This document shows positions 34,258 through 42,492 of a stretch of 64,000 bases of DNA, piece after piece. Origin of the DNA: Streptomyces sp. NBC_01788. Its GTDB lineage: Bacteria; Actinomycetota; Actinomycetes; Streptomycetales; Streptomycetaceae. Under the pieces are notes generated by a model that saw only the letters and a program-made list of their open reading frames with translations, was not told where the DNA came from and ran no database searches. Numbering within the stretch: position 1 is the stretch's first letter; each line of letters begins with the position of its first letter. A program made the translations under genes and the position numbers. The stretch spans positions 3,348,001-3,412,000 of the forward strand of contig NZ_CP109090.1 of the NCBI RefSeq assembly GCF_035917575.1. Direction: 5' to 3'.

Positions 34258-35277
34258 TCACTCCCCCACCGACGAGACGGCCGCGGCACGGGCGAACCCG
34301 CCGTCCACCATCAGGTTCGCCACCGTCTCCAACTCCGGCGGCGAACCCGCCAGCCGGGAAAGGAACGCGTCGAAGTCATCACCGCACGGCAGCAGCAGCC
34401 GCTGCACCCGCTCGGCCTGCGGCCAGGACGGATCCACGTCCCGCGCGTCGTCGTACGCGCAGAACCACACCGAACCCGACTGCTCGCCCCTCACCTTCAC
34501 CGCGAGCAGTCCGCCCTGGACGAAGCCGACGGCCAGGTAGTCCTTGGTCAGGTGGTCGCGCAGGCACTTGTTGACGTACACCAGGTCGTTGACCGCCGCC
34601 TCCTCACGGACCGTGAAGAACGGCTGGTCGACCAGCAGCCCCAACTCCGCGTCCAGGGCCGTCCCGACCGGCGCGCAGCCGCCCGCGGCCTTCAGGAACG
34701 AGCGGTAGGCGCCCGGCAGCCGGTACCCGAGGTCCTCCTCGACCCCCTGCACCTGCTGCTCCGACACCGCCGCACCCGACTTCGGCAGCCGGAAGTGCGC
34801 CGGCCGCGTCTCCTGCAACGGGCGGGTGCCCCGCTTGTTCTGGTCGACGTTCGCGGTCGCGATCCCGCCGTGGTGGCGCAGCAGCGCCTTCACCTCCACC
34901 GGGACCAGTTCCAGGCGCCGGGAGTCGGCCACGTGGTGCCACGTCCAGCCGTGCGGGGTCGCCACGTTCGGCACCGTGCCCCACAGTTCGTGCCCCGACG
35001 CCGCCATCGCCGCGTTCGCCGACACGTAGTCCGTCAGCCGCAGTTCGTCGACCCCGAACCCCTGCGGCGGCTCCGCGATCTCCACCGCGGCCCGCGCGTA
35101 GGGCGAGAAGTCGGGGAAACCGCGGTCGTCCACCCGCACCCCTCGCGGGTGACGCGCGGCCCGGACCGGATCCGGAAAGTGCACGATTTGCCCGGCATAG
35201 GCCGCGTTCGGCGTCACGGCCTGTCCCCCAGCCTGGCGGCCGGGTGGTACCCCCAGCCCGAGCCGACCTGTCGTCAT
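34258..35277 (-). CDS. WHH-type nuclease / SUKH fusion protein
   Basis: The protein has 339 residues from the ATG at 35277 (AGGGGG nine bases upstream). Residues ~1-130 look like a WHH-class HNH/EndoVII nuclease: FPDFSPYA, then NVATPHGWTWHHVADSRRLE near residue 107, where Trp-His-His is the catalytic signature, followed by LVPVEVKALLRHHGG. Residues ~165-330 are a SUKH (SMI1/KNR4) domain: VSEQQVQGVEEDLGYRLPGA, YRSFLKAAGG, VYVNKCLRDHL, CGDDFDAFLSRL. SUKH domains are broad-spectrum immunity modules against nuclease and deaminase toxins. Having both in one chain suggests a self-neutralised or inactive nuclease, or an immunity decoy. Its stop overlaps the next gene's possible GTG start; the two are probably co-translated. 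Confidence 0.82.
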   Translation of the reverse strand: MTTGRLGLGVPPGRQAGGQAVTPNAAYAGQIVHFPDPVRAARHPRGVRVDDRGFPDFSPYARAAVEIAEPPQGFGVDELRLTDYVSANAAMAASGHELWGTVPNVATPHGWTWHHVADSRRLELVPVEVKALLRHHGGIATANVDQNKRGTRPLQETRPAHFRLPKSGAAVSEQQVQGVEEDLGYRLPGAYRSFLKAAGGCAPVGTALDAELGLLVDQPFFTVREEAAVNDLVYVNKCLRDHLTKDYLAVGFVQGGLLAVKVRGEQSGSVWFCAYDDARDVDPSWPQAERVQRLLLPCGDDFDAFLSRLAGSPPELETVANLMVDGGFARAAAVSSVGE

Positions 35278-35589
35278 GGCTGCTGCCCCCTGAGGCACTC
35301 TGTACGGCCCACGCCGACCGGCTCGCTGCTCCGCCCGCCGAGGCCCGTATCCCTACTTCTCTCCAACGCGTCCACCGCGCGCACCGCGGCGTGCCGACAG
35401 CCTATGCGGTACGACGTCACCGGTCACCGGGCCGCCACCCGCCGAACCGGCCCTGCCGTGACCAGCCGTCACCTTCCAGTGACGCACTGCCCCGGACGGG
35501 GTGTGTCACACCGCCCCAGCTTCCGCAGCAGGCACGCCATTTGGCACTCTGTGAGTTTCCGGGGGGATGCACGGGAGGGAAAGACGATC
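35278..35589. other. Divergent promoter region of the SUKH cluster
   Basis: 312 bp between the leftward WHH-SUKH gene and the rightward YwqJ-like gene. It contains the 13-base palindrome at 35500-35512 and no convincing gene. Confidence 0.5.
35500..35512. promoter_or_regulatory. Palindrome GGTGTGTCACACC in the SUKH-cluster promoter region
   Basis: A perfect 6-bp inverted repeat around one base, about 78 bp before the YwqJ-like start. It may be an operator shared by the divergent toxin-immunity genes. No regulator gene is adjacent. Confidence 0.35.
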
Positions 35590-36105
35590 ATGAACGCGAC
35601 GCAGACGGGACCGCACACGAGCGCTTCCGGAGACCCAAGAGTCGGCTGGAGCAGCGCCGACGCACCGCACGCGCCGGCACTCCGCCACCGCCGCGACGGC
35701 ATCCTGCCGACCGTCGCCGCCGCGCTCTCGGTGCGCGGCGCCACCCTCACCGGCACCGCCGCCCGGGGCGAGGAGCCGCCGGCCCTGCACCACCTCGTCC
35801 AGGACTTCCTCGACGCCCTCACCAGCACCCAGCGCGACCGCTTCACCGGCCGCTGCGCCGAGACCATCCTGATCTCCCGGCACATCACCGCCGCCGACGC
35901 GGCCCGCAGCAAACGTGCCGTCCGCAAACCCATGAGCAACGGCGAGGCCCGCAAGAGCCTGAAACACGCCAAGCTCACCACCCGCCGCATCCGTGAGGAC
36001 GGCGACCCCCTGCACGGCAGCTTCGCCGGCCCCTGCCGGTCCTGCACCGCGCTCAGCGCCCACTTCGGCGTCCGCATCGTCGACCCCACCACCGGCAAGG
36101 GCTGA
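35590..36105 (+). CDS. YwqJ-like deaminase
   Basis: The protein has 171 residues from the ATG at 35590, with GGGAGGGA about nine bases upstream. The deaminase fold is signalled by GRCAETILISRHI near residue 86 (Cys-Ala-Glu in place of His-Ala-Glu, typical of YwqJ) and by GPCRSCTALSAHFGV near residue 147, the Cys-x2-Cys zinc ligands. YwqJ-family domains are predicted nucleic-acid or nucleotide deaminases found as toxin tips in B. subtilis and others; here the protein stands alone, without signal or delivery domain. A SUKH-3 gene follows 101 bp downstream, the expected immunity partner. Divergent from the WHH-SUKH and deaminase-SUKH-4 genes. Confidence 0.85.
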   Translation: MNATQTGPHTSASGDPRVGWSSADAPHAPALRHRRDGILPTVAAALSVRGATLTGTAARGEEPPALHHLVQDFLDALTSTQRDRFTGRCAETILISRHITAADAARSKRAVRKPMSNGEARKSLKHAKLTTRRIREDGDPLHGSFAGPCRSCTALSAHFGVRIVDPTTGKG

Positions 36106-36206
36106 CCCACCGGCCTGGAAACCCCGGCCGCGGCCCCCGCGAAACCCCCCACCCGCACCCCGCCACGGCGCCACCCGCCACGGCACGACCCACGAACGAA
36201 GGGCAG

Positions 36207-36731
36207 ATGCACGCCGACCGAGCCTCCTTCCCCCAGCAGGCCGAGCGCGGGGGAGGAGCCGCACGCTTCCCCGGGCCCGTCGAGACCACGCTGCGCGCCG
36301 CCGGCTGGCGGCCGGGGCGCTGGGACATAAAACAGGCCGAGATGTGGGCCGACGCCCTGCGCGAGCACCTCTCGCCCGCCGGCCACCACCACGCCGTGTT
36401 CCCCGCCGCCGTCGAGGCCTGGGCGGAGTTCGGCGGCCTGCGCGTCTCGCCCACCGGCCCCGGCCGCCGGATCGCCCCCGCCGTCCTCGATCTGGACCCG
36501 CTGCACGGCCTCCACATGGCCCGCACCCTCGGCGACCTCGGCCGCGCCCTGGACACCGAGGTCTGCCCGCTGGGCACCGAGACCGACAGCCGGTCCCTGC
36601 TCGCCATCGACGCCGAAGGCCGTGTCTACGCCCTCGACCACACCGGCGACTGGTACCTCGGCCCCGACATCGACCTGGCCCTGTCGGCCCTCGTCTCCGG
36701 CACGGAACCCGTACGGCTCACCACGGGCTGA
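36207..36731 (+). CDS. SUKH-3 immunity protein
   Basis: The protein has 174 residues; AAGGG lies five bases before the ATG. The SUKH-3 pattern is clear: LRAAGWRPGRW near residue 30, AVEAWAEFGGLRV near residue 68, LGDLGRALDTEVCPLG, SLLAIDAEGRVYALD and DWYLGPDIDLALSAL. Proteins of this class sit beside YwqJ-like deaminases and are predicted to neutralise them. It is cytoplasmic, with no signal or membrane segment. Convergent with the sensor kinase gene downstream. Confidence 0.88.
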   Translation: MHADRASFPQQAERGGGAARFPGPVETTLRAAGWRPGRWDIKQAEMWADALREHLSPAGHHHAVFPAAVEAWAEFGGLRVSPTGPGRRIAPAVLDLDPLHGLHMARTLGDLGRALDTEVCPLGTETDSRSLLAIDAEGRVYALDHTGDWYLGPDIDLALSALVSGTEPVRLTTG

Positions 36732-36808
36732 GCACTCGTACACACCCACGCGCGTACGGACACGCACGCGTGCGTACCCGCTCACCGCGCGCCGGCCGGA
36801 AGGGCCCG

Positions 36809-38155
36809 CTACGACGCCGGGATCACCGCCGAGACCCGGAAGCCCCCCGCGTCCGTCGGCCCCGACACGAACACTCCGCCCAGCGCGACGACCCGCTCCC
36901 GCATCCCGAGCAGTCCGTTCCCGCCCGACGGCAGCCCCGCAGCCGACGCCGAGGCGGGTTCGGGCGGCGGCTCGTTCTCCACCTGCATCGCGATCTCCGC
37001 CGTCCGGTGCGCCAGCCGCACGTACGTCTGCGCCCCCGCCGCGTGCTTGTGGACGTTGGTCAGCGCCTCCTGCACCACGCGGTACGCCGTCTGCTCGACC
37101 TCCGCCGCGTAGGAGCGGGCCGTGCCGTGCACCGAGAGGTCCACGGGCATCCCGGCGGCCGCCGACTGCCCGACCAGTTCGTCCAGCTCCGACAGGCACG
37201 GCCCCTCGGGCACACCGTCGGCGGCGCGGGAGGCCGCAGCCGCCGCGGCGGCCCCCACCGCGGCGAGCGGCACGTCGTCCGCCGCACGGGACACACCTTG
37301 CTCCGGCACGTACGCCCGGGGCTGGGTCTTGGCGGGCTCCGCGCTGCGCAGCACCCCGAGCATCTCCCGCAGCTCGGTCAGCGCCTGCCGCCCCATGTCC
37401 CCCACCAGGGCCGCGTTCTTCACCGCCTTCTCCGGGTCCTTGCGGGCCACGGCCTGCAACGCGGCGGCATGGACCACCATCAGACTCACCCGGTGCGCGA
37501 CCACGTCGTGCATCTCCCGCGCGATCCGGGTCCGCTCCTCGTTGCGGGCCCACTCGGCCCGCTCCTCCGCACGCTCCGCGAGCAGCTGCAGCTCCCGCTC
37601 AAGGCTGTCCGCCCGCTCCCGAAGGCTCTCCATCAGCCGCCGCCGGGCCCCGACGTACAGGCCGAGAAGCAGAGGAGGCGCCGTCAGCCCGAGCGAGGTG
37701 GTCACCGCGGCGAAGGGCACGAACCAGTCGCCGAGGGTCAGGTCCCCGCGCGCCATGTCCTGGTGCACCCGCACGAACGTCACGATCATCGTCCCGACCA
37801 GGGACATCCCGGCCAGCGCGGCGATCACTCTGCGGGGCAGCTCGCACGAGGCCAGGGTGTACAGCCCCACGATGCCCATCAGGAAGCCCATCTGGGCCGG
37901 CGTGATCGCGATGGCCACCAGCACCACGGCGATCGGCCACCGCCGCCGGATGAGCAGCACGGCCCCCGCCACCACCCCGAACACGATCCCCAGGGACACC
38001 GGAATCCCCGCGTCCCGGGCGAACGGCACCCCCTCGGCCCCGCACTCCAGGGCGGACACCAGCGCGAGTCCCCCGTCGAGTGCCACGCTGCGCCGTCGCG
38101 CCCACCACCACGGCCCGGTCAGGACCGCCTCGTGGTCTTCCCCCGTCGTGGTCAT
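36809..38155 (-). CDS. NarL-type sensor histidine kinase
   Basis: The protein has 448 residues. The N-terminal part has five or six hydrophobic segments (e.g. GIVFGVVAGAVLLI, VIAALAGMSLVGTMIV). A coiled coil (LERELQLLAERAEERAEWAR) leads to the HisKA_3 dimerisation helix with the phospho-acceptor REMHDVVAHRVSLMV. The HATPase domain shows the N box (VVQEALTNVHKHA) and the G box (GNGLLGMRERV). A stretch of about 50 Ala-rich residues is inserted between the two. No response regulator is adjacent; the nearest LuxR-type regulator lies at 50216-50989, and no partnership is shown. Convergent with the SUKH-3 gene. Confidence 0.92.
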   Translation of the reverse strand: MTTTGEDHEAVLTGPWWWARRRSVALDGGLALVSALECGAEGVPFARDAGIPVSLGIVFGVVAGAVLLIRRRWPIAVVLVAIAITPAQMGFLMGIVGLYTLASCELPRRVIAALAGMSLVGTMIVTFVRVHQDMARGDLTLGDWFVPFAAVTTSLGLTAPPLLLGLYVGARRRLMESLRERADSLERELQLLAERAEERAEWARNEERTRIAREMHDVVAHRVSLMVVHAAALQAVARKDPEKAVKNAALVGDMGRQALTELREMLGVLRSAEPAKTQPRAYVPEQGVSRAADDVPLAAVGAAAAAAASRAADGVPEGPCLSELDELVGQSAAAGMPVDLSVHGTARSYAAEVEQTAYRVVQEALTNVHKHAAGAQTYVRLAHRTAEIAMQVENEPPPEPASASAAGLPSGGNGLLGMRERVVALGGVFVSGPTDAGGFRVSAVIPAS

Positions 38156-38243
38156 GGCTCCAGCCTACGGGCGGCGGCCGGGGCGGGCGGAAGGGAATCG
38201 TGGCCCTGAGCCGGGCACGTCTCCGGTATGGTCTGAAGCGCTG

Positions 38244-38316
38244 TCCCCCGTGGTGTAACTGGCAGCACACTGGTTTTTGGTACCAGCAGGACAAGGTTCG
38301 AATCCTTGCGGGGGAG
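38244..38316 (+). tRNA. tRNA-Gln (anticodon TTG)
   Basis: A full cloverleaf can be drawn: acceptor TCCCCCG (38244-38250) with CGGGGGA (38309-38315); D arm GTGT/GCAC; anticodon stem CTGGT/ACCAG with loop TTTTGGT placing TTG at 38277-38279; T arm CAAGG-TTCGAAT-CCTTG; discriminator G at 38316. CCA is not encoded. It reads CAA and, by wobble, CAG codons. Confidence 0.97.
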
Positions 38317-38339
38317 CTCCGGCGCAGAAAGTCTCATTC

Positions 38340-38368
38340 CGGGTCCCGCCCTCACGGGCCGGGACCCG
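38340..38368 (+). terminator. Terminator after tRNA-Gln
   Basis: A 9-bp stem (CGGGTCCCG / CGGGACCCG) separated by 11 bases and followed by TTCTCAT, 24 bases past the tRNA. It separates the tRNA transcript from glmU. Confidence 0.75.
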
Positions 38369-38444
38369 TTCTCATATCCCCCCACAACCGCCCCGGTATC
38401 CTGCGGATGTCCACCCCCACCCATCCACAGCCGAAGGGCATCCC

Positions 38445-39893
38445 GTGAGCGCCATTCGCCCGGCAGCCGTCGTCGTTCTCGCAGCGGGTGAGGGCACCCG
38501 TATGAAGTCGGCCACACCGAAGGTCCTGCATGAGATCTGCGGCCGGTCACTGGTGGGTCATGTGCTCGCCGCCGCACGCGAGTTGAAGCCGGAGAACCTG
38601 GTCGTCGTGGTCGGGCACGCGCGGGAGCGGGTGACCGCGCACCTGGCCGAGGCCCACCCCGGGGTCCGCACCGCCGTGCAGGAGAAGCAGAAGGGCACCG
38701 GGCACGCGGTCCGGATGGGCCTCGAGGAGCTCGGCGGGCCCGTCGAGGGAACCGTGATCGTCGTCTGCGGCGACACTCCCCTCCTCACCGGTGAGACCCT
38801 CCAGCGGCTGGCCACCGCGCACCAGGAGGACGGCAACGCCGTCACCGTGCTCAGCGCCCAGGTCCCGGACGCGACCGGTTACGGCCGGATCGTGCGCGAC
38901 GCCGGTACGGGCGCCGTGACCGCGATCGTCGAGCACAAGGACGCCACCGAGGACCAGCGGGCGATCCGGGAGATCAACTCCGGGGTGTTCGCGTTCGACG
39001 GGCGGCTGCTGGCCGAGGCGCTGGGCCAGGTCCGGACGAACAACAGCCAGCACGAGGAGTACCTCACCGACGTCCTCGGGATCCTGCGCGAGGCCGGGCA
39101 CCGGGTCGGCGCCTGCGTGGCCGGCGACCACCGGGAGATCGCCGGGATCAACAACCGCGTGCAGCTCGCCGAGGCGCGACGGACCCTCAACGACCGCCTC
39201 CTGACGGACGCGATGCTCGCCGGTGTCACGGTCGTCGACCCGGCGACCACCTGGATCGACGTGACGGTGACCTTCGAACAGGACGTCGTCGTGCACCCGG
39301 GCACGCAACTGCACGGGACGACCCGGCTCGGCGAGGGCTGCGAGGTGGGCCCCAACAGCCGGCTGACGGACACCCGGGTCGGCCCGGGGGCGCGGGTGGA
39401 CAACACGGTGTCCGACGGCGCCGTGGTGGGCGCACAGGCCTCCGTGGGGCCGTACGCGTACCTGCGACCGGGTACGCGGCTCGGGGCGAAGTCGAAGGTG
39501 GGCACGTACGTCGAGACGAAGAACGCCTCGATCGGCGAGGGCACCAAGGTTCCCCACCTCTCGTACGTCGGTGACGCCACCATCGGCGAGTACACGAACA
39601 TCGGCGCGGCGAGCGTGTTCGTGAACTACGACGGGGAGAGCAAGCACCACACGACGGTCGGCTCGCACTGCAAGACCGGTTCGGACAACATGTTTGTGGC
39701 TCCCGTCACGATCGGGGACGGCGCCTACACCGCCGCCGGGTCCGTGATCACCAAGAGCGTGCCGCCGGGTTCGCTGGCCGTGGCCCGTGGCCAGCAGCGG
39801 AATATCGAGGGCTGGGTGGCTCGCAAGCGTCCCGGAAGCGCGGCGGCGAAGGCGGCCGAGGCCGCATCCGGACAGCCGGAGAGCGAAGCCTGA
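38445..39893 (+). CDS. glmU: Bifunctional GlmU: UDP-GlcNAc pyrophosphorylase / GlcN-1-P acetyltransferase
   Basis: The protein has 482 residues from a GTG at 38445 (AAGGG upstream). The uridyltransferase N-terminal domain has the signature LAAGEGTRMKSATPKVLHEI and the metal-binding VVCGDTPLL. The C-terminal half is a left-handed beta helix (hexapeptide repeats such as VGPNSRLTDTRVGPGARV) with the acetyltransferase part THIGEYTNIGAAS-like sequence TIGEYTNIGAASVFVNYDGE. It makes UDP-GlcNAc for peptidoglycan and teichoic-type polymers. prs follows 94 bp downstream, the usual bacterial order. An upstream in-frame extension would overlap the tRNA and is not used. Confidence 0.97.
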   Translation: MSAIRPAAVVVLAAGEGTRMKSATPKVLHEICGRSLVGHVLAAARELKPENLVVVVGHARERVTAHLAEAHPGVRTAVQEKQKGTGHAVRMGLEELGGPVEGTVIVVCGDTPLLTGETLQRLATAHQEDGNAVTVLSAQVPDATGYGRIVRDAGTGAVTAIVEHKDATEDQRAIREINSGVFAFDGRLLAEALGQVRTNNSQHEEYLTDVLGILREAGHRVGACVAGDHREIAGINNRVQLAEARRTLNDRLLTDAMLAGVTVVDPATTWIDVTVTFEQDVVVHPGTQLHGTTRLGEGCEVGPNSRLTDTRVGPGARVDNTVSDGAVVGAQASVGPYAYLRPGTRLGAKSKVGTYVETKNASIGEGTKVPHLSYVGDATIGEYTNIGAASVFVNYDGESKHHTTVGSHCKTGSDNMFVAPVTIGDGAYTAAGSVITKSVPPGSLAVARGQQRNIEGWVARKRPGSAAAKAAEAASGQPESEA

Positions 39894-39987
39894 CCGGAAA
39901 CCGGCACGCCAAAGACGGCGTACCGTGATAAGTGCACACGTCCCCACGTCCCACCCTGCTGCGAACACCCGCTGAGGAGACACTGCT

Positions 39988-40962
39988 GTGACCGGGATCA
40001 AGACGACCGGCGAGAAGAAGATGATGTTCTTCTCCGGCCGCGCCCACCCCGAGCTTGCCGAGGAAATCGCCCACGAGCTGGGTGTCGGGGTCGTCCCGAC
40101 CAAAGCGTTCGACTTCGCGAACGGCGAGATCTACGTGCGTTATCAGGAGTCGGCCCGCGGCGCGGACTGCTTCCTGATCCAGAGCCACACTGCTCCGATC
40201 AACAAGTGGATCATGGAGCAGTTGATCATGATCGACGCGCTGAAGCGTGCGTCGGCCCGTTCCATCACGGTCATCGTCCCGTTCTACGGTTACGCGCGGC
40301 AGGACAAGAAGCACCGGGGACGTGAACCGATCTCGGCGCGTCTGATCGCGGATCTGATGAAGACCGCGGGCGCCGACCGCATCCTGACCGTGGATCTGCA
40401 CACGGACCAGATCCAGGGCTTCTTCGACGGACCGGTGGACCACCTGTTCGCGCTGCCGCTGCTGGCGGACTACGTGGGCAACAAGGTGGACCGTTCGAAA
40501 CTGACGGTGGTCTCCCCGGACGCCGGCCGGGTGCGGGTGGCGGACCGCTGGTGCGACCGGCTGGGCGCCCCGCTGGCGATCGTGCACAAGCGGCGTGACA
40601 AGGACGTGGCGAACCAGGTCACCGTGCACGAGGTCGTCGGTGACGTGAAGGGCCGTATCTGCGTCCTGGTGGACGACATGATCGACACGGGTGGCACCAT
40701 CTGCGCAGCGGCGGACGCCCTGTTCGCGCACGGCGCGGATGACGTGATAGTGACGGCGACGCACGGTGTGCTGTCGGGTCCCGCGGCGGACCGGCTGAAG
40801 AACTCCAAGGTGAGCGAGTTCGTGTTCACCGACACGCTGCCGACGCCGAACGAGTTCGAACTCGACAAGATCACGGTGCTGTCCATCGCGCCGACGATCG
40901 CGCGCGCGGTGCGCGAGGTGTTCGAGGACGGTTCGGTGACGAGCCTGTTCGACGAGCAGTGA
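39988..40962 (+). CDS. prs: Ribose-phosphate pyrophosphokinase (PRPP synthetase)
   Basis: The protein has 324 residues from a GTG at 39988 with GAGGAG eight bases before it. Class I PRPP synthetase motifs are present: GEIYVRYQESARG near the N-terminus, the flexible loop YGYARQDKKHRGREPISARL, the VDLHTDQIQGFFD metal/R5P region and the PRPP-binding loop VLVDDMIDTGGTI. It forms PRPP from ribose-5-phosphate and ATP for nucleotide, His and Trp synthesis. It lies between glmU and rplY in the conserved order. Confidence 0.97.
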   Translation: MTGIKTTGEKKMMFFSGRAHPELAEEIAHELGVGVVPTKAFDFANGEIYVRYQESARGADCFLIQSHTAPINKWIMEQLIMIDALKRASARSITVIVPFYGYARQDKKHRGREPISARLIADLMKTAGADRILTVDLHTDQIQGFFDGPVDHLFALPLLADYVGNKVDRSKLTVVSPDAGRVRVADRWCDRLGAPLAIVHKRRDKDVANQVTVHEVVGDVKGRICVLVDDMIDTGGTICAAADALFAHGADDVIVTATHGVLSGPAADRLKNSKVSEFVFTDTLPTPNEFELDKITVLSIAPTIARAVREVFEDGSVTSLFDEQ

Positions 40963-41000
40963 CGACCAGGCCTGTGGAACGATCAGGCCCGTAGATCGTT

Positions 41001-41030
41001 TTGGGTCCGGCCTCCCGCTCCGAGTAGACT
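41001..41030 (+). promoter_or_regulatory. Likely vegetative promoter for rplY
   Basis: TTGGGT (41001-41006), 18 bases, TAGACT (41025-41030) matches a HrdB-type promoter. Transcription would start near 41037, leaving a leader of about 130 bases before the rplY start. prs ends just upstream at 40962. Confidence 0.5.
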
Positions 41031-41166
41031 GCTGCAGTTGCTCGGCGAGGGAGGCCGTACTCGTTCTCGTGTACGGCGATCCGTTATCGACGCGCTCTTC
41101 GTAGCAGGCCGTTCGTGGCCGGGTGACCCCGCCCGTTTTCGTGTACCTCTACGAGGAGTGATGAGC

Positions 41167-41757
41167 ATGTCCGAGGTGAAGCTCGCCGCCGAGACGCGCA
41201 CCGAGTTCGGCAAGGGTGCCGCCCGCCGTGTCCGCCGTGAGAACAAGGTTCCCGGTGTGCTGTACGAGCACGGCATGGTGCCGATCCACCTGACGCTGCC
41301 GGGTCACGAGCTGCTGATGGCGCTGCGTACGCCCAACGTCCTGATCTCGCTGGACATCGACGGCAAGACCAACGAGCTGGCGATCCCGAAGGCCGTGCAG
41401 CGCGACCCGCTGAAGGGCCACCTGGTGCACGTGGACCTGCTGATGGTCAAGCGCGGCGAGCGCGTCGTCGTCGAGATCCCCGTCGTCGCCGAGGGCGAGC
41501 TGGCCCCGGGCGGCAACCTGCTGGAGCACGTCCTGTCGGCGCTGCCGGTCGAGGCCGAGGCCACGACCATCGCGGACCAGCTCACGGTCTCCGTGCAGGG
41601 TCTGGCGGCCGGTGCCGCGATCCAGGCCAAGGACATCGCCCTGCCGAGCGGTGTGAAGCTGGCCGTGGACGAGGACACGGTGGTGCTGCAGGTCCTGGCC
41701 GCGCAGGCCGAGGAGGCCCCGGCGGGCGAGGAAGGCGAAGAGGCCGCGCAGGCCTGA
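41167..41757 (+). CDS. rplY: 50S ribosomal protein L25, long Ctc form
   Basis: The protein has 196 residues. It binds 5S rRNA. The L25 N-terminal domain (MSEVKLAAETRTEFGKGAAR, VPGVLYEHG, FVHVDLL-like HLVHVDLLMVKRGE) is followed by the C-terminal TL5/Ctc beta domain (LPVEAEATTIADQLTV) and an acidic tail (EEAPAGEEGEEAAQA). I chose the ATG at 41167, since GAGGAG lies eight bases upstream; the ATG at 41161 would leave only two. The leader is about 130 bases, long for a ribosomal gene in this genus. Confidence 0.95.
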   Translation: MSEVKLAAETRTEFGKGAARRVRRENKVPGVLYEHGMVPIHLTLPGHELLMALRTPNVLISLDIDGKTNELAIPKAVQRDPLKGHLVHVDLLMVKRGERVVVEIPVVAEGELAPGGNLLEHVLSALPVEAEATTIADQLTVSVQGLAAGAAIQAKDIALPSGVKLAVDEDTVVLQVLAAQAEEAPAGEEGEEAAQA

Positions 41758-41775
41758 GCCCGACCGTCGTCGTTC

Positions 41776-41813
41776 CGCCGGCCGCCGCTTCCCTCGGGGG
41801 GCGGCGGCCGGCG
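41776..41813 (+). terminator. Hairpin between rplY and pth
   Basis: A perfect 13-bp stem (CGCCGGCCGCCGC / GCGGCGGCCGGCG) with a 12-base loop, 18 bases after the rplY stop and 24 bases before pth. It may terminate or attenuate, lowering pth expression relative to rplY. Confidence 0.7.
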
Positions 41814-41836
41814 CGTATGACGCCTATTGAGGAGAC

Positions 41837-42439
41837 ATGGACGTGACGACCTCCGCGAACGATCCCTGGCTGATCGTCGGCCTCGGTAATCCCGGACCGG
41901 AGTACGCCATGAACCGGCACAACGTCGGGTTCATGACGGTGGATCTGCTGGCCGACCGGATCGGGGGCCGGTTCAAGCGGGCGGGCAAGGCGCAGGCCCA
42001 GGTGGTGGAGGGGCGGATCGGTCCCCCCGGGCCGGAGAGCCGCCGGGTGGTCCTGGTGAAGCCGATGTCGTTCATGAACCTGTCCGGCGGGCCGGTGAAC
42101 GCGCTGCGCGACTTCTACAAGGTGCCGCTCGGCAACATCGTGGCGGTCCACGACGAACTGGACATCGACTACGGCGTGCTGCGGCTGAAGCTGGGCGGCG
42201 GCGACAACGGCCACAACGGGCTGAAGTCGATGACGAAGGCGATGGGTCCCGACTACCACCGGGTGCGGTTCGGGATCGGACGCCCGCCGGGCCGGATGCA
42301 GGTGGCGGACTTCGTGCTCAAGGACTTCTCCTCCGCCGAGCGCAAGGAGCTGGACTACTTCGTGGACCGGACGGCGGACTCGGTGGAGTGTCTGCTGGCG
42401 GAGGGTCTGGAGCGGGCACAAAGCGCGTACAACTCCTGA
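41837..42439 (+). CDS. pth: Peptidyl-tRNA hydrolase
   Basis: The protein has 200 residues, with GAGGAG before the ATG. Typical motifs: [19 protein letters not shown] (Asn and catalytic His), [23 protein letters not shown] (catalytic Asp) and [13 protein letters not shown]. It recycles tRNA from peptidyl-tRNA that falls off the ribosome. Its place after rplY is the common bacterial arrangement. Confidence 0.97.
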   Translation: MDVTTSANDPWLIVGLGNPGPEYAMNRHNVGFMTVDLLADRIGGRFKRAGKAQAQVVEGRIGPPGPESRRVVLVKPMSFMNLSGGPVNALRDFYKVPLGNIVAVHDELDIDYGVLRLKLGGGDNGHNGLKSMTKAMGPDYHRVRFGIGRPPGRMQVADFVLKDFSSAERKELDYFVDRTADSVECLLAEGLERAQSAYNS

Positions 42440-42492
42440 CTTGTCCCCCCGCTGACGGCCCCCGGAGTTGACCGCTCGTAGCGACATGGCCA

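Noticed and set aside
36735..36785. GC-rich palindrome CGCACGCGTGCG between SUKH-3 and the kinase gene, as a terminator
   Set aside because: It is a simple alternating CG-rich repeat without loop or U-run; too weak to call.
38244..38316. tRNA-Gln as an integration site for a mobile element
   Set aside because: No integrase gene or duplicated tRNA 3' end was seen on either side; core genes continue in order.
38277..38444. Upstream start for glmU
   Set aside because: It would begin inside tRNA-Gln and cross its terminator; GlmU homology begins at the GTG at 38445.
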